NCBI RefSeq assembly: GCF_026151205.1
Contig: NC_087072.1
Location: 17,747,669-17,811,668, forward strand
Origin: Bolinopsis microptera
Lineage: Eukaryota > Ctenophora > Tentaculata > Lobata > Bolinopsidae
Length of the DNA: 64,000 nt
Direction of reading: 5' to 3'
A model generated the notes under the pieces. The model was not told the DNA's origin and searched no databases. It saw only the letters and a list, made by a program, of their open reading frames with translations. A program made the translations under genes and the position numbers. This document shows, piece by piece, positions 46,007 to 56,625 of the stretch (positions are counted from its first letter, which is position 1; the number at the start of each line of letters is the position of its first letter).

Positions 46007-48955
46007 CTATCCCTCGTAGCTCTTCTCCTCAGGTATCAGGTTGAAGGAGACATTGGATATAGGGGCAGTCCATGCCTTCTTTGCCTTTCCACGTACACCT
46101 CTAACTGCTACTAGCACACTCCTCATTATATCCATGCTCAGGCGTGTCCTGATGTTACACATCACCTGGCTGTAGTCCTCCTTTGTTTTGGTGGCTATCA
46201 ACACAGCAAGTCTCCTTATGAAACGCTTGGCCTCCGGTGCCATTCCTCCTGTAGTGGTAAATACAAGGGGGACGAATGACCCTTTCTCCAATTGTAGCAC
46301 TCGGTTCATGTACTGGTTCTTTTTCTCATTCTCGTGCAGAGTGTAGAGCTGTGGCATGGTCTTTCCTTGATATGTAGGCGATTTAGGATTGAAAATGCGC
46401 ACATCAAAGAAAGTCCTCTCAAATGTGCTCCACACTCCTCTTGCTGATATATCAAGCCTAGCCTTATCAGCATTGTTGCCCTTTTGTTGGAAGTTGGCCG
46501 ATTCTATAGGTGTTAAAAGGGGCTCAATCCTCACATCCTTGGTCACCAGCCTAAGGTATTCAGCAACGGAGTCTCTCACGTTGTTATGACGGTAGTTCAC
46601 ATACCCCCCTCTCTTACAGTTGAGGATATGATTGTGATCATTCTTGGCTCCACAATCGCAGAATCTTGGGGTGTTAGGGATGTCCCAACCATACCGGAGA
46701 TGAACAGCATCTCTGAAGTCTTGCTTGCTGTAAGAATACCCTAGCTGTTGAATGGGGAGACATGTTAGCCAAGCTCCTGACCCATGCTCTTGTACCAGCT
46801 GCAATGACTCCCTGGTATTCTCATCCACTTCACTCATTATCTCAGCAAGCTCCTTCTTCAAGCGTAATTCTTTAACTAACTTGAGGCAATCTACTCTGCC
46901 CTTTATCTTAATTTTATCCAACTTCATCAGGGATGTCTCCTGGTGATAGATAAGGTCAACCAGCTCCTCTGTTATCTTGAGTGACGTCTGGTATTCCTTC
47001 TCCGCGATCTCTACTGGATTAACAATACCAAGCCCCCCTAATCTTACAGGTAGCTCAAACATTCTCCTGTGCAGATCAGACACATTCCTACCAATAATTG
47101 CAGGGATGAACTTTTCTCTTATACACTTCTCCAATGGGATGAAGAGGTCTTTAGTGTCTTGGATGGTACGCATCACAAAGGTCCACCGATGACATAGGGC
47201 TTTGGTATACCCTGATAGGGCTGCCTGAGGTTCATCGAGGGCAATATCTGACAACTCTTCTACATCCTTCACCCATTTCTCTACTTTCTTTTTTACATAT
47301 GTCTCTCTAGCCTCCTCTCCACCTATCACTGCTCCCAGATGACGCTCCCCATCACATGTGATCTCTATACCAGTCTCTCCAAATAAAAACGTGGCTGCTG
47401 GTAGTAGCGATTTTTCTTTTAGGATAAGAATAGTCTTCACTGCTTTAGGGAAGTAGCCTAACTTAGGACCGTTCACACTGAGTAAATCCCACCACAGCCG
47501 GAGTTTCTTCAGGGTACCTGCTGCTGCAGAGTCATCTGCATACCACGCTTGCATCAATTCTCCTAATTTTGTCACGCTGGCCAGGATGTTGATAAGAGGA
47601 CGAATACCGATAGCATACTCTGCCATTGCTGCCACATCCCCTTGCGTTGCCCCTTCATCAGAGTAAATTATCTCACACGAATATGTGTCGTTGACAATGA
47701 GTTTGGCTGATTTCTGATATGTGTTTTTCAGGTATTGGTGAAACGGAGGACATAGCTGCCTGATGTTGTGAATAGCTGCTTTGCGATTAAGCCTGTTAAA
47801 CGCATTATCAGCATCAACAAGAAGCACTGCCTCTGTCTTAGGATCTTCCCATGTCCTCTTAACTGCTCTGATGGATGCCTCAATGCCTGACTCTAGCCCA
47901 GCACATGACTGAAGAGGTCCTGCAGCCTCTTGTATATCATCCTTAATTACCCCAATAACCACCTTGCCAACAATACGCCGAAGAACCTCTCCTACCCCCA
48001 CCGGCCGTACACCAGGATTACCTCTCTTATCGTCACCCTTATTTAGTGGTACCAGTCTACAGGCCACAAACTCATTCAGACTCTCTGGGTTAACATCCTC
48101 TACACACAAACGCTTTGCAAATTCAGCTATTGCACCGCAGAGTTGAAAAGGAAGTTTCCCATACGCTTTAGAGCACAAGATGTGCTTCCACCCATCTGCA
48201 TCCAAATGGGTTGGGCCACCTGAGCCCTTAACATGAAGTGCCGCTTTCTCAACTAGCTCTGCCGATATTTCAGCAAATATCACCGACTGTGCCTGAGGCG
48301 CTGTTATAGGTAGAAGGATATCAGCTGGAGGTGTCTCAGCTTTAGGATGTTTCTCTTGTAATAGACTCTTTATCTTTCTATTTAATGTGTGTACCCCAAC
48401 AACTGAGTCTTCGTTGTTGATGAGCTTCATGGCCTGACATACTTTACCCACCATCATTAACCTACTAAAGCCTTTCATTTTCGATGGATCTTCAGACTTT
48501 TTCCTTCGTTTTAGCTTCTCCTGGATGACACGAGCTTCATCCATGAGGGAATTGAGGTCGCCATCCTTCCACTTTTCTAGTCTATCTACCAGGTACTTGG
48601 CATTGTCTCTAGCTTTTGACTTAGATGAAGGCTTCTGTAACATAATAGGGATAAATATATGGACTAGCTGCAATGAAAGACTCTCCCAGGCCGTTTTATT
48701 CACAAAAAGGCACAAAAGTCGTGTCAACTCTTTGATAAACTTCTCCCCACTCTTACCCCTTGGCACCATAAACAAATTCCTACGCCACGTAATAATTTCA
48801 TCATATATCCCCGTAAGTTCTGACCGTATACACCCTTCCCCAACCATGGTACCCCACGTCAAATTATTAGATCTATTCAACTGGCAGCAGTCACAATACC
48901 ATTCATCATCTTCACTGGTTTTATGATCCTCATACTCTTCATCACTCATACACAA
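46007..48955 (-). CDS. Non-LTR retrotransposon polyprotein (half PHD finger, RT, Cys motif, nuclease-like)
   Basis: Uninterrupted 982-codon frame. In-frame sequence before the first Met (WIHKACLC) plus DEWYCDCC gives the second half of a PHD finger; the first half is missing, so the copy is 5'-truncated or its N-terminus is on a lost segment. Reverse transcriptase motifs: LVPLNKGDDKRGNPGVRPV (about 301), LLVDADNAFNRLN (about 378), GATQGDVAAM (435) and WYADDSAAAG (471). A Cys/His motif FCDCGAKNDHNHILNC (765-780) with GGYVNYRHN follows, then a C-terminal region (RLDISARG, FFDVRIFNPKSP, TTGGMAPEAKRF) like the endonuclease end of site-specific-type non-LTR elements common in cnidarians and sponges. 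All catalytic Asp residues are kept, so it may be recently active. Confidence 0.95.
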   Translation of the reverse strand: MCMSDEEYEDHKTSEDDEWYCDCCQLNRSNNLTWGTMVGEGCIRSELTGIYDEIITWRRNLFMVPRGKSGEKFIKELTRLLCLFVNKTAWESLSLQLVHIFIPIMLQKPSSKSKARDNAKYLVDRLEKWKDGDLNSLMDEARVIQEKLKRRKKSEDPSKMKGFSRLMMVGKVCQAMKLINNEDSVVGVHTLNRKIKSLLQEKHPKAETPPADILLPITAPQAQSVIFAEISAELVEKAALHVKGSGGPTHLDADGWKHILCSKAYGKLPFQLCGAIAEFAKRLCVEDVNPESLNEFVACRLVPLNKGDDKRGNPGVRPVGVGEVLRRIVGKVVIGVIKDDIQEAAGPLQSCAGLESGIEASIRAVKRTWEDPKTEAVLLVDADNAFNRLNRKAAIHNIRQLCPPFHQYLKNTYQKSAKLIVNDTYSCEIIYSDEGATQGDVAAMAEYAIGIRPLINILASVTKLGELMQAWYADDSAAAGTLKKLRLWWDLLSVNGPKLGYFPKAVKTILILKEKSLLPAATFLFGETGIEITCDGERHLGAVIGGEEARETYVKKKVEKWVKDVEELSDIALDEPQAALSGYTKALCHRWTFVMRTIQDTKDLFIPLEKCIREKFIPAIIGRNVSDLHRRMFELPVRLGGLGIVNPVEIAEKEYQTSLKITEELVDLIYHQETSLMKLDKIKIKGRVDCLKLVKELRLKKELAEIMSEVDENTRESLQLVQEHGSGAWLTCLPIQQLGYSYSKQDFRDAVHLRYGWDIPNTPRFCDCGAKNDHNHILNCKRGGYVNYRHNNVRDSVAEYLRLVTKDVRIEPLLTPIESANFQQKGNNADKARLDISARGVWSTFERTFFDVRIFNPKSPTYQGKTMPQLYTLHENEKKNQYMNRVLQLEKGSFVPLVFTTTGGMAPEAKRFIRRLAVLIATKTKEDYSQVMCNIRTRLSMDIMRSVLVAVRGVRGKAKKAWTAPISNVSFNLIPEEKSYEG

Positions 48956-49072
48956 GCAGGCCTTATGAATCCAAAAAAAAATAAATAAAAATCAACCCTT
49001 TAAGAATTCAAAAAATTCCCTTAACAATTAAAAAATACCCTTGGCCTTGTGGCTCCAAGTTAAGATCTGATT
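48956..49072. other. 5' junction of the retrotransposon
   Basis: The frame remains open for a short distance through an A/T run (48973-48989), then stops. No PHD first half, promoter or ORF1 is visible. Confidence 0.5.
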
Positions 49073-51290
49073 AATCACTCTACTATACACTCGACTGTCG
49101 CGTGACTTTTTCAACCCGTTCTCTAGCTGGTCCTGAACGACTATTCGGAAGCCTAACCCTCTAATCTGATCCCAACCCTAACCCTAACCCAATCCTCAAC
49201 AAAATCATATGCTGAAACCCTAACCCTAACGAGAAATTATACTAACTTCCTTATACGGTCATATCACGTGACCAAAACGGTTTTTTGCCCATAACTCTCC
49301 AGGGAAGCATTTTAACTATGTCATAGGGGGTGATTCGGAATCAGCGTCCGAAAATACATCGATTGAAGTTGGTTTCAACTGTCGGGGGCCATTTTAGAAC
49401 AATCTCGAAGATCGACTGTAGAGTGATTAAGCACACTCGTACCCATGGAGCTGAGACCGCTCCTAATAAATCGCTCGCCCAAATTAAAATAAAATTCTTG
49501 ATCTTGTGAAAAGGCCCTTTGGTTGTAATCGGTGTATTTTTGGACGTTGATACCGAATCACCCCCCATGACGTAAGGTAAAAATGCTTCCCTGGAGAGTT
49601 AAGGGCAAAAAACCTTTTGGTCACGTGACAGGCTAGTTGCTCTAACCAGAGCCCTTTCGCTTGCAGTAGCGCGTTACCTGGGGACCTCAGGCTATCATGT
49701 TCATAAACATAGACACATGGCTATGTGAAACAGGCTAGTAAAACATGAATTCGATTGTTGAGGGCTCGGGTTAGGGTTAGTGTTGTGGTAAGGGTTCGAG
49801 CGTGCTAAATCACTTTACAGTCGATCTTTGAAAATTGTTCTAAAAGGGCCCCCGACGGTTGTAACCAACTTCAATCGATGTATTTTCGGACGCTGATTCC
49901 GAATCACACCCCCCCCCCCCCCCCCCCATGACATAGTTTTACCCGGGGACCTCAGGCTATCATGTTCATAAACATATGAATAGAGATTAGGCGGAATGAC
50001 AGGCTGAGCGCGGCCCAGTAAGACATAGTTAAAATGCTCCCCTGACGAGATATTGGCGAAAAACTGTCTCGATCACGTGATATGACCGTATAAGGAAGTT
50101 AGTCTAATTTCTCATTAGGGTTAGAGTTTCAGTATATGTTTTTGTTAAGGATTGGGTTAGGGTTAGGGTTGGGATCAGATTAGAGGGTAAGGGTTTCGAA
50201 AAGTCGTTCAGAACCAGCTAGAGAACGGGTTGAAAAAGTCACGTGACAGTCGAGTGTAGAGTCAGAGTGATTAATCATCATCCGTAAGGGTGGATATGGA
50301 TAGCTTCGGGGTTTCACATTAGCCATGTGTATACGCGTACTGCGTGACGCGCGCTACTGCAAGCGAGAGGGCTCTGGTTAGAGCAACTTCGGGGTTATGC
50401 ACTGCCGCGCGCAGTGTTGTGACCCCTCTTCGTCGTATTTTACAAATATTTGGACGTTGGCAATTTATTCAATTGATAATTTTAAAGTTTTAACATTTTT
50501 AATATTAAATTCTTTTTTAATATAGTTCTAAAACGATTATGCTTGCTTTCTGTGAAAATTTAATGTACTTTCGTAAAATAATTTTGATGTGGCAGCGATT
50601 TGAAAAAGAAATTAGTTAAAAATGATACAAAAAAATTGTACATTTTTTGATATTAAAACATGTATAACTTGGGCTCTGTTGACAGTAGAAAAATAATTTA
50701 ACCCTTGTCCGAAAGGTTTACAAAAGTTTTACGCGCCGCGCATAATTGCCGCGCAATTTCGCGTGTCAAATCCGTCTAAGAGTGAACATAATTGATGAAG
50801 GAGCACTTTAAGCTTTACACCTCGTGCGTTCACTGTTCGCGCCTTAATTGCGCTCAGTTCACTGTTGCCTCGCGTTATTCCATCATCCATATTTCTGCTC
50901 TTACTTGCTTTATAATGTGTCAGCAGTAATCAGCCCTGCTGTATTATATATTGTGCTTGATTGTTGATACCTAATTAATTAACTGTTTACGATGGCAGTT
51001 ATGGTGGATGATGATTAATCACTCTACAATCGCCTGTCACGTGACTTCTTCAACCCGTTCTGTAGATGGCCCTAAACAACTATTCGAAACCCGGAAACCA
51101 TAACCCTCTAATCAGATCCCAACCCTAACGGCCTAACCCTAACCAAATCCTTTACAAAAGCATATACTGAAACACTATAGAGAAATTAGGCTAACTTCCT
51201 TATACGGTCATATCACGTGATCGAGACAGTTTTTCGCCAATATCTCGTTAGGGGAGAATTTTAACCTTATGTCAAGGGGGTAATAGGTAA
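49073..51290. repeat. Nested foldback cluster with CACGTG and CCCTAA motifs
   Basis: A roughly 250-bp module occurs at 49073-49330 (-), 50025-50285 (+) and 51014-51290 (-). In order it has AATCACTCTAC, a CGTGAC site, TCAACCCGTTCT, CCTAACCCTAACC-type telomere-like units, TTCCTTATACGGTCATATCA, CGTGA and an AACTCTCC/ATCTCG-GGGGA end. A second module (GATTCGGAATCAGCGTCCG to AATCACTTTACAGTC) lies inverted at 49330-49440 and 49798-49920. Arms are diverged but readable end to end. The telomere-like repeats are only 2-4 units, so this is not a telomere. Confidence 0.8.
49930..50025. repeat. Dispersed repeat, GGACCTCAGG family
   Basis: GGGGACCTCAGGCTATCATG followed by TTCATAAACAT and GGCGGAATGACAGGCTGAGC, GCGGCCCAGTA. 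Other copies: about 54945-55035 (decayed) and 56845-56925 (inverted); the first half is also at 49679-49710. It splits the inverted modules of the surrounding foldback cluster. Confidence 0.65.
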
Positions 51291-51962
51291 GTACTTAGTA
51301 ACCTCTTTGCTTTTATTCGAGCCTTTTATTAAATCGAAGTTACAGTTCACGAGGTTGATCCTTTGGGAGATATTAAATCCTGTTTTACTATTATTTATAA
51401 ATTCTAACGTTTAACTTTAATAATAATAAGTAAGTTTGGACGCAGACTAGAAACGAGTTTAATCGACTAAGTTTTTGATTTTGTGTACCTTTTTATCATA
51501 CAACTTTTTAATTTCAGCAAATTTTAGTTAAAGAGTAAATCAAAGTTAGCAATCATTGAACTCAATAGTTAAAAAGGTGACTGTAAAAATAGAACTAAGA
51601 TTTCGATACTTTTAAATGAACTTCTAGTTCTAATGATATAATTTTAAATTATTAGATGTTTAAATTTTCCTGATAGCTGGATCATAGTCATGTAGAAATT
51701 AGGTTAAACATTGTCATGCAGAAATTAGGTTGAAATAATTTTGTCCATAGAAAACACAGTCACGCCTTACATTATTACAAGCTTTAAAGGGCTCGTGAGT
51801 CGTGTTAGTGTTACTATTACTTTTGAGCTTGAAAGCAGACAAAACTTTGCTTATTTGTTTGTTTATTATTTTGTTTGTTATTAGAGAAAGAAGACAATAT
51901 TACCTCTCGATTATTTCAGGAGAAGCTAAAAGCGCTGAAAGACCAAAAAGCATCTCCCGCAG
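51291..51962. other. Non-coding stretch
   Basis: AT-rich with no recognised feature, except two TTAGGTT-containing copies of CATGTAGAAATTAGGTTAAA and CATGCAGAAATTAGGTTGAA (near 51690 and 51717). Confidence 0.5.
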
Positions 51963-53267
51963 GAGCTGTTGAATCAGCACGCTGAAGAAGTACAGAGACT
52001 GGTGAACAAGCTGATAAACTCAGACAGCAGCAAAAACTTCAAGTGAGCTTCGTGACGTCATTGACATTACCGTCGTTGTGACGTCATTTTCGATGTTGAT
52101 CGAATGAATTTATTTGTATTCTAGAGATTCTATTTTAGCATTTGACAATTAACAACTTTGGCTCTGTTTACTGTGCTGTAATGCACTGAACGACCGGGAT
52201 TCCCGGCGCCGGGGGAGGTGTTTATTCCCGGCCCCGGCCAATTTTGAGTTTTTGGCCGGGAATTATAGATTAAAAAGTCACATAAGAACATAAAAACTAC
52301 TGTCTTATTTGACCCACAATTCATACTTACATTTACAACTTATCTTATATTGGTAAGGGATCAATTAGCCGAAGTTAAAATGGAAAGTGCCAGTTTTACT
52401 TTAAAGTCTGAAGCACTGAGCTTGAAAAGTGATATTAAAATGGACTCTAAAAGTGCCTGTGTCTTCATACTATGGTGTTCCGCCTCACTTCTATACTACT
52501 ATAATCGAGAACAGGACTTGACAAGCCCACTAAAACAAGTTGTGTAAAAAATACCACCAGTTCACGGCCCAACCACATTGTTTATTTGTACACCCAGTGA
52601 ATTATTCCTTATATGGCGCGGAACATTCCTGGCCTAACGTGTGTGCCGTGTTTCTCCGCACTATCAGTTGACTACCATTCATGTAGTTGACTGCCACTGT
52701 ACTCGCATTTATGTGTTACTTTTTTTTACGTGTTTGATTTAAATTGCTCGTGATTAGACACACGTTCGGTGAAAGGGGAGGGGATAGTTTTCACTTTTCA
52801 GACAAGGGAAGGGGCAAGGAAACGTGTGATTACTTGATTATTGATTTTTCACGTTTTAAGTTAATCTCGACACGTGTTCAGTAATTATGTGTTTTATAAA
52901 TACCCTACTGTTTACACTTTTTAAATCCCTTTAAAGCCAACAATATAATCCACAAAACAGACTCCTGGCACTAATTTCAGGATCTAAAATAGGCCCGGGC
53001 TTTTTTTAAAGTTACTGACATGACGCTGGTCCTCACTTTTTGGAGTCTACTCCCTCATTTCCAGGTTAGTGCACTATTAGTGGGGAGGAGGTGTATTAAC
53101 TTTATCAGTCACGTAACCTCATGACACTCCCCATCACGGGTAACTTGTAATGGTAACGTTGTCATGGTAACAGAAATGTGTTTTCAGGCTGAACACTGAA
53201 CAGGAAGCTGTACAACAACCGGTCTGACAAGTTACAAGTGGTGGACCTACATCATCTAGATGTACAG
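51963..53267 (+). CDS. Two candidate exons, weakly Smr-like
   Basis: Exon 51963-52042 (after CTCCCGCAG, ending before GTGAGC) reads ELLNQHAEEVQRLVNKLINS and on to KNF. Exon 53204-53267 (after GAACAG, before GTTCGT) joins in phase to give KKLYNNRSDKLQVVDLHHL and DVQ. The VVDLHHLDVQ stretch resembles the IDLHGLxVxEA start of Smr domains, but no continuation was found downstream. This may be part of a real gene, a gene fragment or chance. Confidence 0.22.
52185..52270. repeat. GC-rich palindromic patch
   Basis: CGACCGGGATTCCCGGCGCC, then GGGGGAGG and TTCCCGGCCCCGGCCAATT and TTGGCCGGGAAT. Internal complementarity allows stem-loops. A transposon-derived patch is likely. Confidence 0.5.
52271..53203. 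other. Non-coding stretch
   Basis: No convincing exon. An open stretch at 52350-52547 (+) lacks splice support. Confidence 0.4.
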
Positions 53268-53462
53268 GTTCGTTCATTTACTGATTGATAGCTATTTTAA
53301 TGAACTTATTTGTTTAGATTTATGACGTGTTTCTCAATTGACAATTTTATACCCTCGAGATAATACAAAATTCTATGAAGGATACATTTTTAATGTTCAA
53401 TTACATAAATGACAAACTTAAGTTGACTAAATCGCTGCCTGTATTTGGATTATTTAAAAAAA

Positions 53463-54234
53463 TCAATTTGGTGTGACCACAGTACCATAAGTCGCACTGA
53501 GCATAAAACCTGTGAGCGAATCACCATACTTAAAGAGTGTGTGCCAGCTCATGTCCGTCTTCATAACCTCTTCCCTCCACTGTCCCCATCTTGACTGCAT
53601 CTCAAGAGAGCCGCATTGAACTTCACTTTCATGCTCGAGGTTTCTTTTAACTCTCTGAAGGACCTCAGCTTGTTGTTCCCGGGCGTTCATCTTCTTCCAC
53701 GGTTTCTTCCATTCTCCAAAACCAATCCTTGCCCTGCTGTACGGCTGGACCATTCCTCTCACCGCTTCACAGACTAAGTCCCTCTCAGCACAATCTAGTT
53801 CCTTGTCTGGTCTCCAAACTCTCCCTGACCTGACTTGCGGTTGAATCGCCCTTATCATGTCATCAAAAAACTGCTGGTAGGACTGTTGGAGTCGACATTT
53901 CTCCAGCTTCCAAGTATCGGACAGGCTGCCGATGGGCAAGGCCACACTAGATGTTTGACTAAATAAGCAGATGTTACTCAGTGTATGGCATACACCCTGC
54001 CACGTCCTATGAAAACTGTTGGTGTGCTGCCTCTGCTCTAATCCACCGACCCAGGAACTTGATTGGCTTTTCCGCTACGTTTGGAATCACCTCTCCCCCT
54101 AGACTCAGACTTTCTTCGACGCCTCCACTTCCACTGTTCTCTTCATACCATTCTACTACTACCCCCCTCTTCATAACCAGGGCTCTTGACTTGGAGGATT
54201 TCAACTGGATTCTGGAAACGTGACCAGTCCACAT
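53463..54234 (-). pseudogene. Decayed non-LTR reverse transcriptase C-terminal region
   Basis: Two open segments in transcript order. 54234-54007 reads KSSKSRALVMKRG, EVIPNVAEKPIKFLGRW, as in the post-palm region of many animal retroelement polymerases. 53945-53463 has the helical C-terminal part with VWRPDKELDCAERDL, SRARIGFGEW, QSRWGQWREEV and DSLTGFMLSATYGTVVTPN. A stop or frameshift lies between them, and the fingers/palm and the CPLC-type zinc tail are missing. It is distinct from the 46-49 kb element. An inactive remnant. Confidence 0.75.
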
Positions 54235-55186
54235 ATCTCTTAAATATATTGAGCAGGGTTTTCATATCCTTCATCCGGGCACATGTCAAACAACTGGATG
54301 GATAACATCATTAATTATACGGCACTAATTGGTGATATAATCTGACCCCCTAATATTTGGGGTTCCCCTTTGTCGTGCTAGCCCTTAAATGGGTCATAAC
54401 TTGGCCAAATTGTGTAATCAACTTGAAATTTTGGGAATCACTTCAATTATTATACCAAATGTGTCTGTCAACTTTGGAGTTCCTAGTATAAAGTGTTGTC
54501 ATTTTATGGCGACAATAATTAAAACTAAAAGGAGAGAGTGACGTGCCACACCCTCTGAAATCAATGAAATTTGGCGAAACTTTCAGAAATACTAAGTTTG
54601 ACCCACATGTGAAGGTCGCTAAACTAAATGTAATATTTCAGGTACAAATTCTACTAGTACGATTCGATGCAGTGGAAGAGGTTGAAGTTGACGTTTAAGC
54701 AGTCACCCTGCCGAACAAGAAATCAGTCAGGCAAAGAGGCTAGGTTGACTAGAAACTCAATCACTATATCCGTGAAACTTGCTGGAAGCTATGTGAGTTA
54801 TTTTACCTCCTTATTTCAAATGACCTCCAAACCAATTACATTGAACTTTGAAGAGGTGAAGAAACCATTAATATTTACTGAATTAAATGCGACTATAAAA
54901 CCGAAATAGTAATACACTGCTGACTACAAAGAAACATCTTACATGGGGCCAGGCTCATATAAGTGTTCATATGTTAGTGTTCATAGCCGTTGAAAAAATA
55001 TGGCAGAATGACAGGCTGAATGTGGCCCAGTAGAAGAAAAAAACATTATAATTCTTTCCGACCATAATAGAAATACAATTAAACTAGAATGATCAAACAA
55101 AGAGTATTAAATTTTTAAATTAGTCGAGTCAACCAAATTTCACAGAGAAGCTGGACATTTATACGACAATTTAAACGCAATGTGTA
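54235..55186. other. Non-coding stretch with one dispersed repeat copy
   Basis: Includes a decayed copy of the GGACCTCAGG family near 54945-55035 (ATGGCAGAATGACAGGCTGA, TGTGGCCCAGTA). An acceptor-like TATTTCAG near 54642 is followed by a short open stretch ending in TAA; not convincing. Confidence 0.45.
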
Positions 55187-55247
55187 TGCGCCGTGATCAA
55201 TGGTCACGGCGCAGAACCATTGCGCCGTGACCGTTGATCACGGCGCA
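55187..55247. repeat. Hairpin of two nested palindromes
   Basis: A 27-nt arm (55187-55213) and its inverted copy (55221-55247, one mismatch) around a 7-nt spacer. Each arm is itself a near palindrome: TGCGCCGTGA at one edge and TCACGGCGCA at the other. The sequence can fold as one long stem or as two short ones. Flanks are AT-rich. Confidence 0.88.
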
Positions 55248-56319
55248 TAACCCGTAAGATGCTGCGCACATTTTTGATTTTAAAATGGCGGGAACACATT
55301 TCAACTGCCATTGTTATACGATACATTGAAGTGCATAGTGGAGTGTGTGGTCTGATAGTAGACAGAGGATTTATTTGAAACATTCCCGGTGCCTTCAACT
55401 GTTCTTTGCACTGACTATTTGATTGCTTAAACGAATAGGCGAGCCTTCAAAAACATTAGTTTTCATAGTTTTATGATGCAAATATGATTTTTCCATTTAC
55501 TTAACTGATAATACCCCAATATCTTTTCAGGTGTGGAGGTCGGACCGAAACTGTAATCAGACACTAAACATTAACGAGGACCAATTATTTTACTCCCTTA
55601 ATGATGAATAAAGATCGCTGATTGCTTTTACTAATATATAGTGTTAAAATGAAAGAGAAACTGTTGAGACGAAAGAGAAAAACGCACTCATTTATTTATA
55701 GTTTTATGTCTTAACAATGTTATTCGAAAGCTAATTTTAAAAGCTGGCTCTGAATCCTTGCTAAATGATTTGGGAAAGTGTAAGGGCTAAATATGCCTGT
55801 AGACATCATTTTCAGTGGGTTTTATGAAGTTTATGATTAGGGTATATTTTGGGACTGAAATAAGCGCAAGACCTTCGACGTTTCTATTCCTACTGTTTTT
55901 TTAATTTAGCAAATATACAAAAAAAAATTACACTGTCGTAAAGATAAAATGTTTAGTTATCGGATAGATACTTTAAAATTAAGTATTAAAATAACCGAGC
56001 TAAGATATTCAATGTTAAACTCAAAAATGTTCACGCGTTTATGAAGAAATATTTAATTCTGCGCGTAGTTTTTTGGTCACAACTATGGCAAATTTTTACC
56101 AATTTTGTTCATAATTTCAAAATGTTATTCAGTAGACAAATTACTTTCGGACTAAATCCTTATTGTTTATTCAAATCTAAAAGAAACAACATTTATTTGA
56201 CTTCAAAATTGTTCAATCTGAATACGAGCTAATTACGACGAAGGGAGGTCACAACACTGCGCGCAGGAGTGTTATGGTTAACCCTTACCCTTAGGGTTAG
56301 GATTTGGGTTTTGTTTGTA
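55248..56319. other. Non-coding stretch
   Basis: AT-rich. An acceptor-like TATCTTTTCAG at 55531 is followed by 26 codons and a stop (VWRSDRNCNQTLNINEDQ and on), a possible but unsupported terminal exon. AACCCTTACCCTTAGGGTTAGG at 56280-56301 is an inverted telomere-like motif. Confidence 0.4.
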
Positions 56320-56339
56320 GTTTGTAGTACAGGTTGTAG

Positions 56340-56625
56340 GTTTATAACCTACCAGGACGAACGCCGAGTTGGACTCGTCGAAACAAATATTTTACGAGTA
56401 TCACCGGTTAATTTGTAGGTTTATAACCTACCTTGATTCACGATGTCAATCCTTCGCAGCTCGGTGAGGCACAGTGGTGCCACTCGCCGATCTACCGAAG
56501 AGAAGCATTATTTGATGCGCGCGCGACCCAGTAGTGCATCGCGCTACAATAACCTACCAGGACGCTCGCCGAGTTGGATTCGCCGAAACAAATATTTTAA
56601 TACAAGTGTCACCCGTTAATATATT
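56340..56625. repeat. Direct repeat of about 70 bp, 207 bp apart
   Basis: AACCTACCAGGACG, CGCCGAGTTGGA, CGAAACAAATATTTTA and a TATCACCGGTTAAT or TGTCACCCGTTAAT end occur at about 56347 and 56554. GTAGGTTTATAACCTAC, an exact palindrome, occurs twice nearby (56337 and 56420). Could be decayed transposon ends. Confidence 0.6.

Larger units (their letters stand above)
50391..56285. mobile_element. Possible 5.9-kb element with inverted ends
   Basis: GCGCGCAGTGTTGTGACC with CTTCGTCGTA occurs at about 50404-50440 and, inverted, at about 56236-56272. The two ends face each other, as expected for one transposon. The interior contains unrelated repeats, a decayed reverse transcriptase and weak exons. 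No target duplication or transposase was found, so two independent copies of a short repeat are equally possible. Confidence 0.3.

Noticed and set aside
49180-49230. Telomere or chromosome end
   Set aside because: Only a few CCCTAA units, within a dispersed foldback family and with unique genes on both sides.
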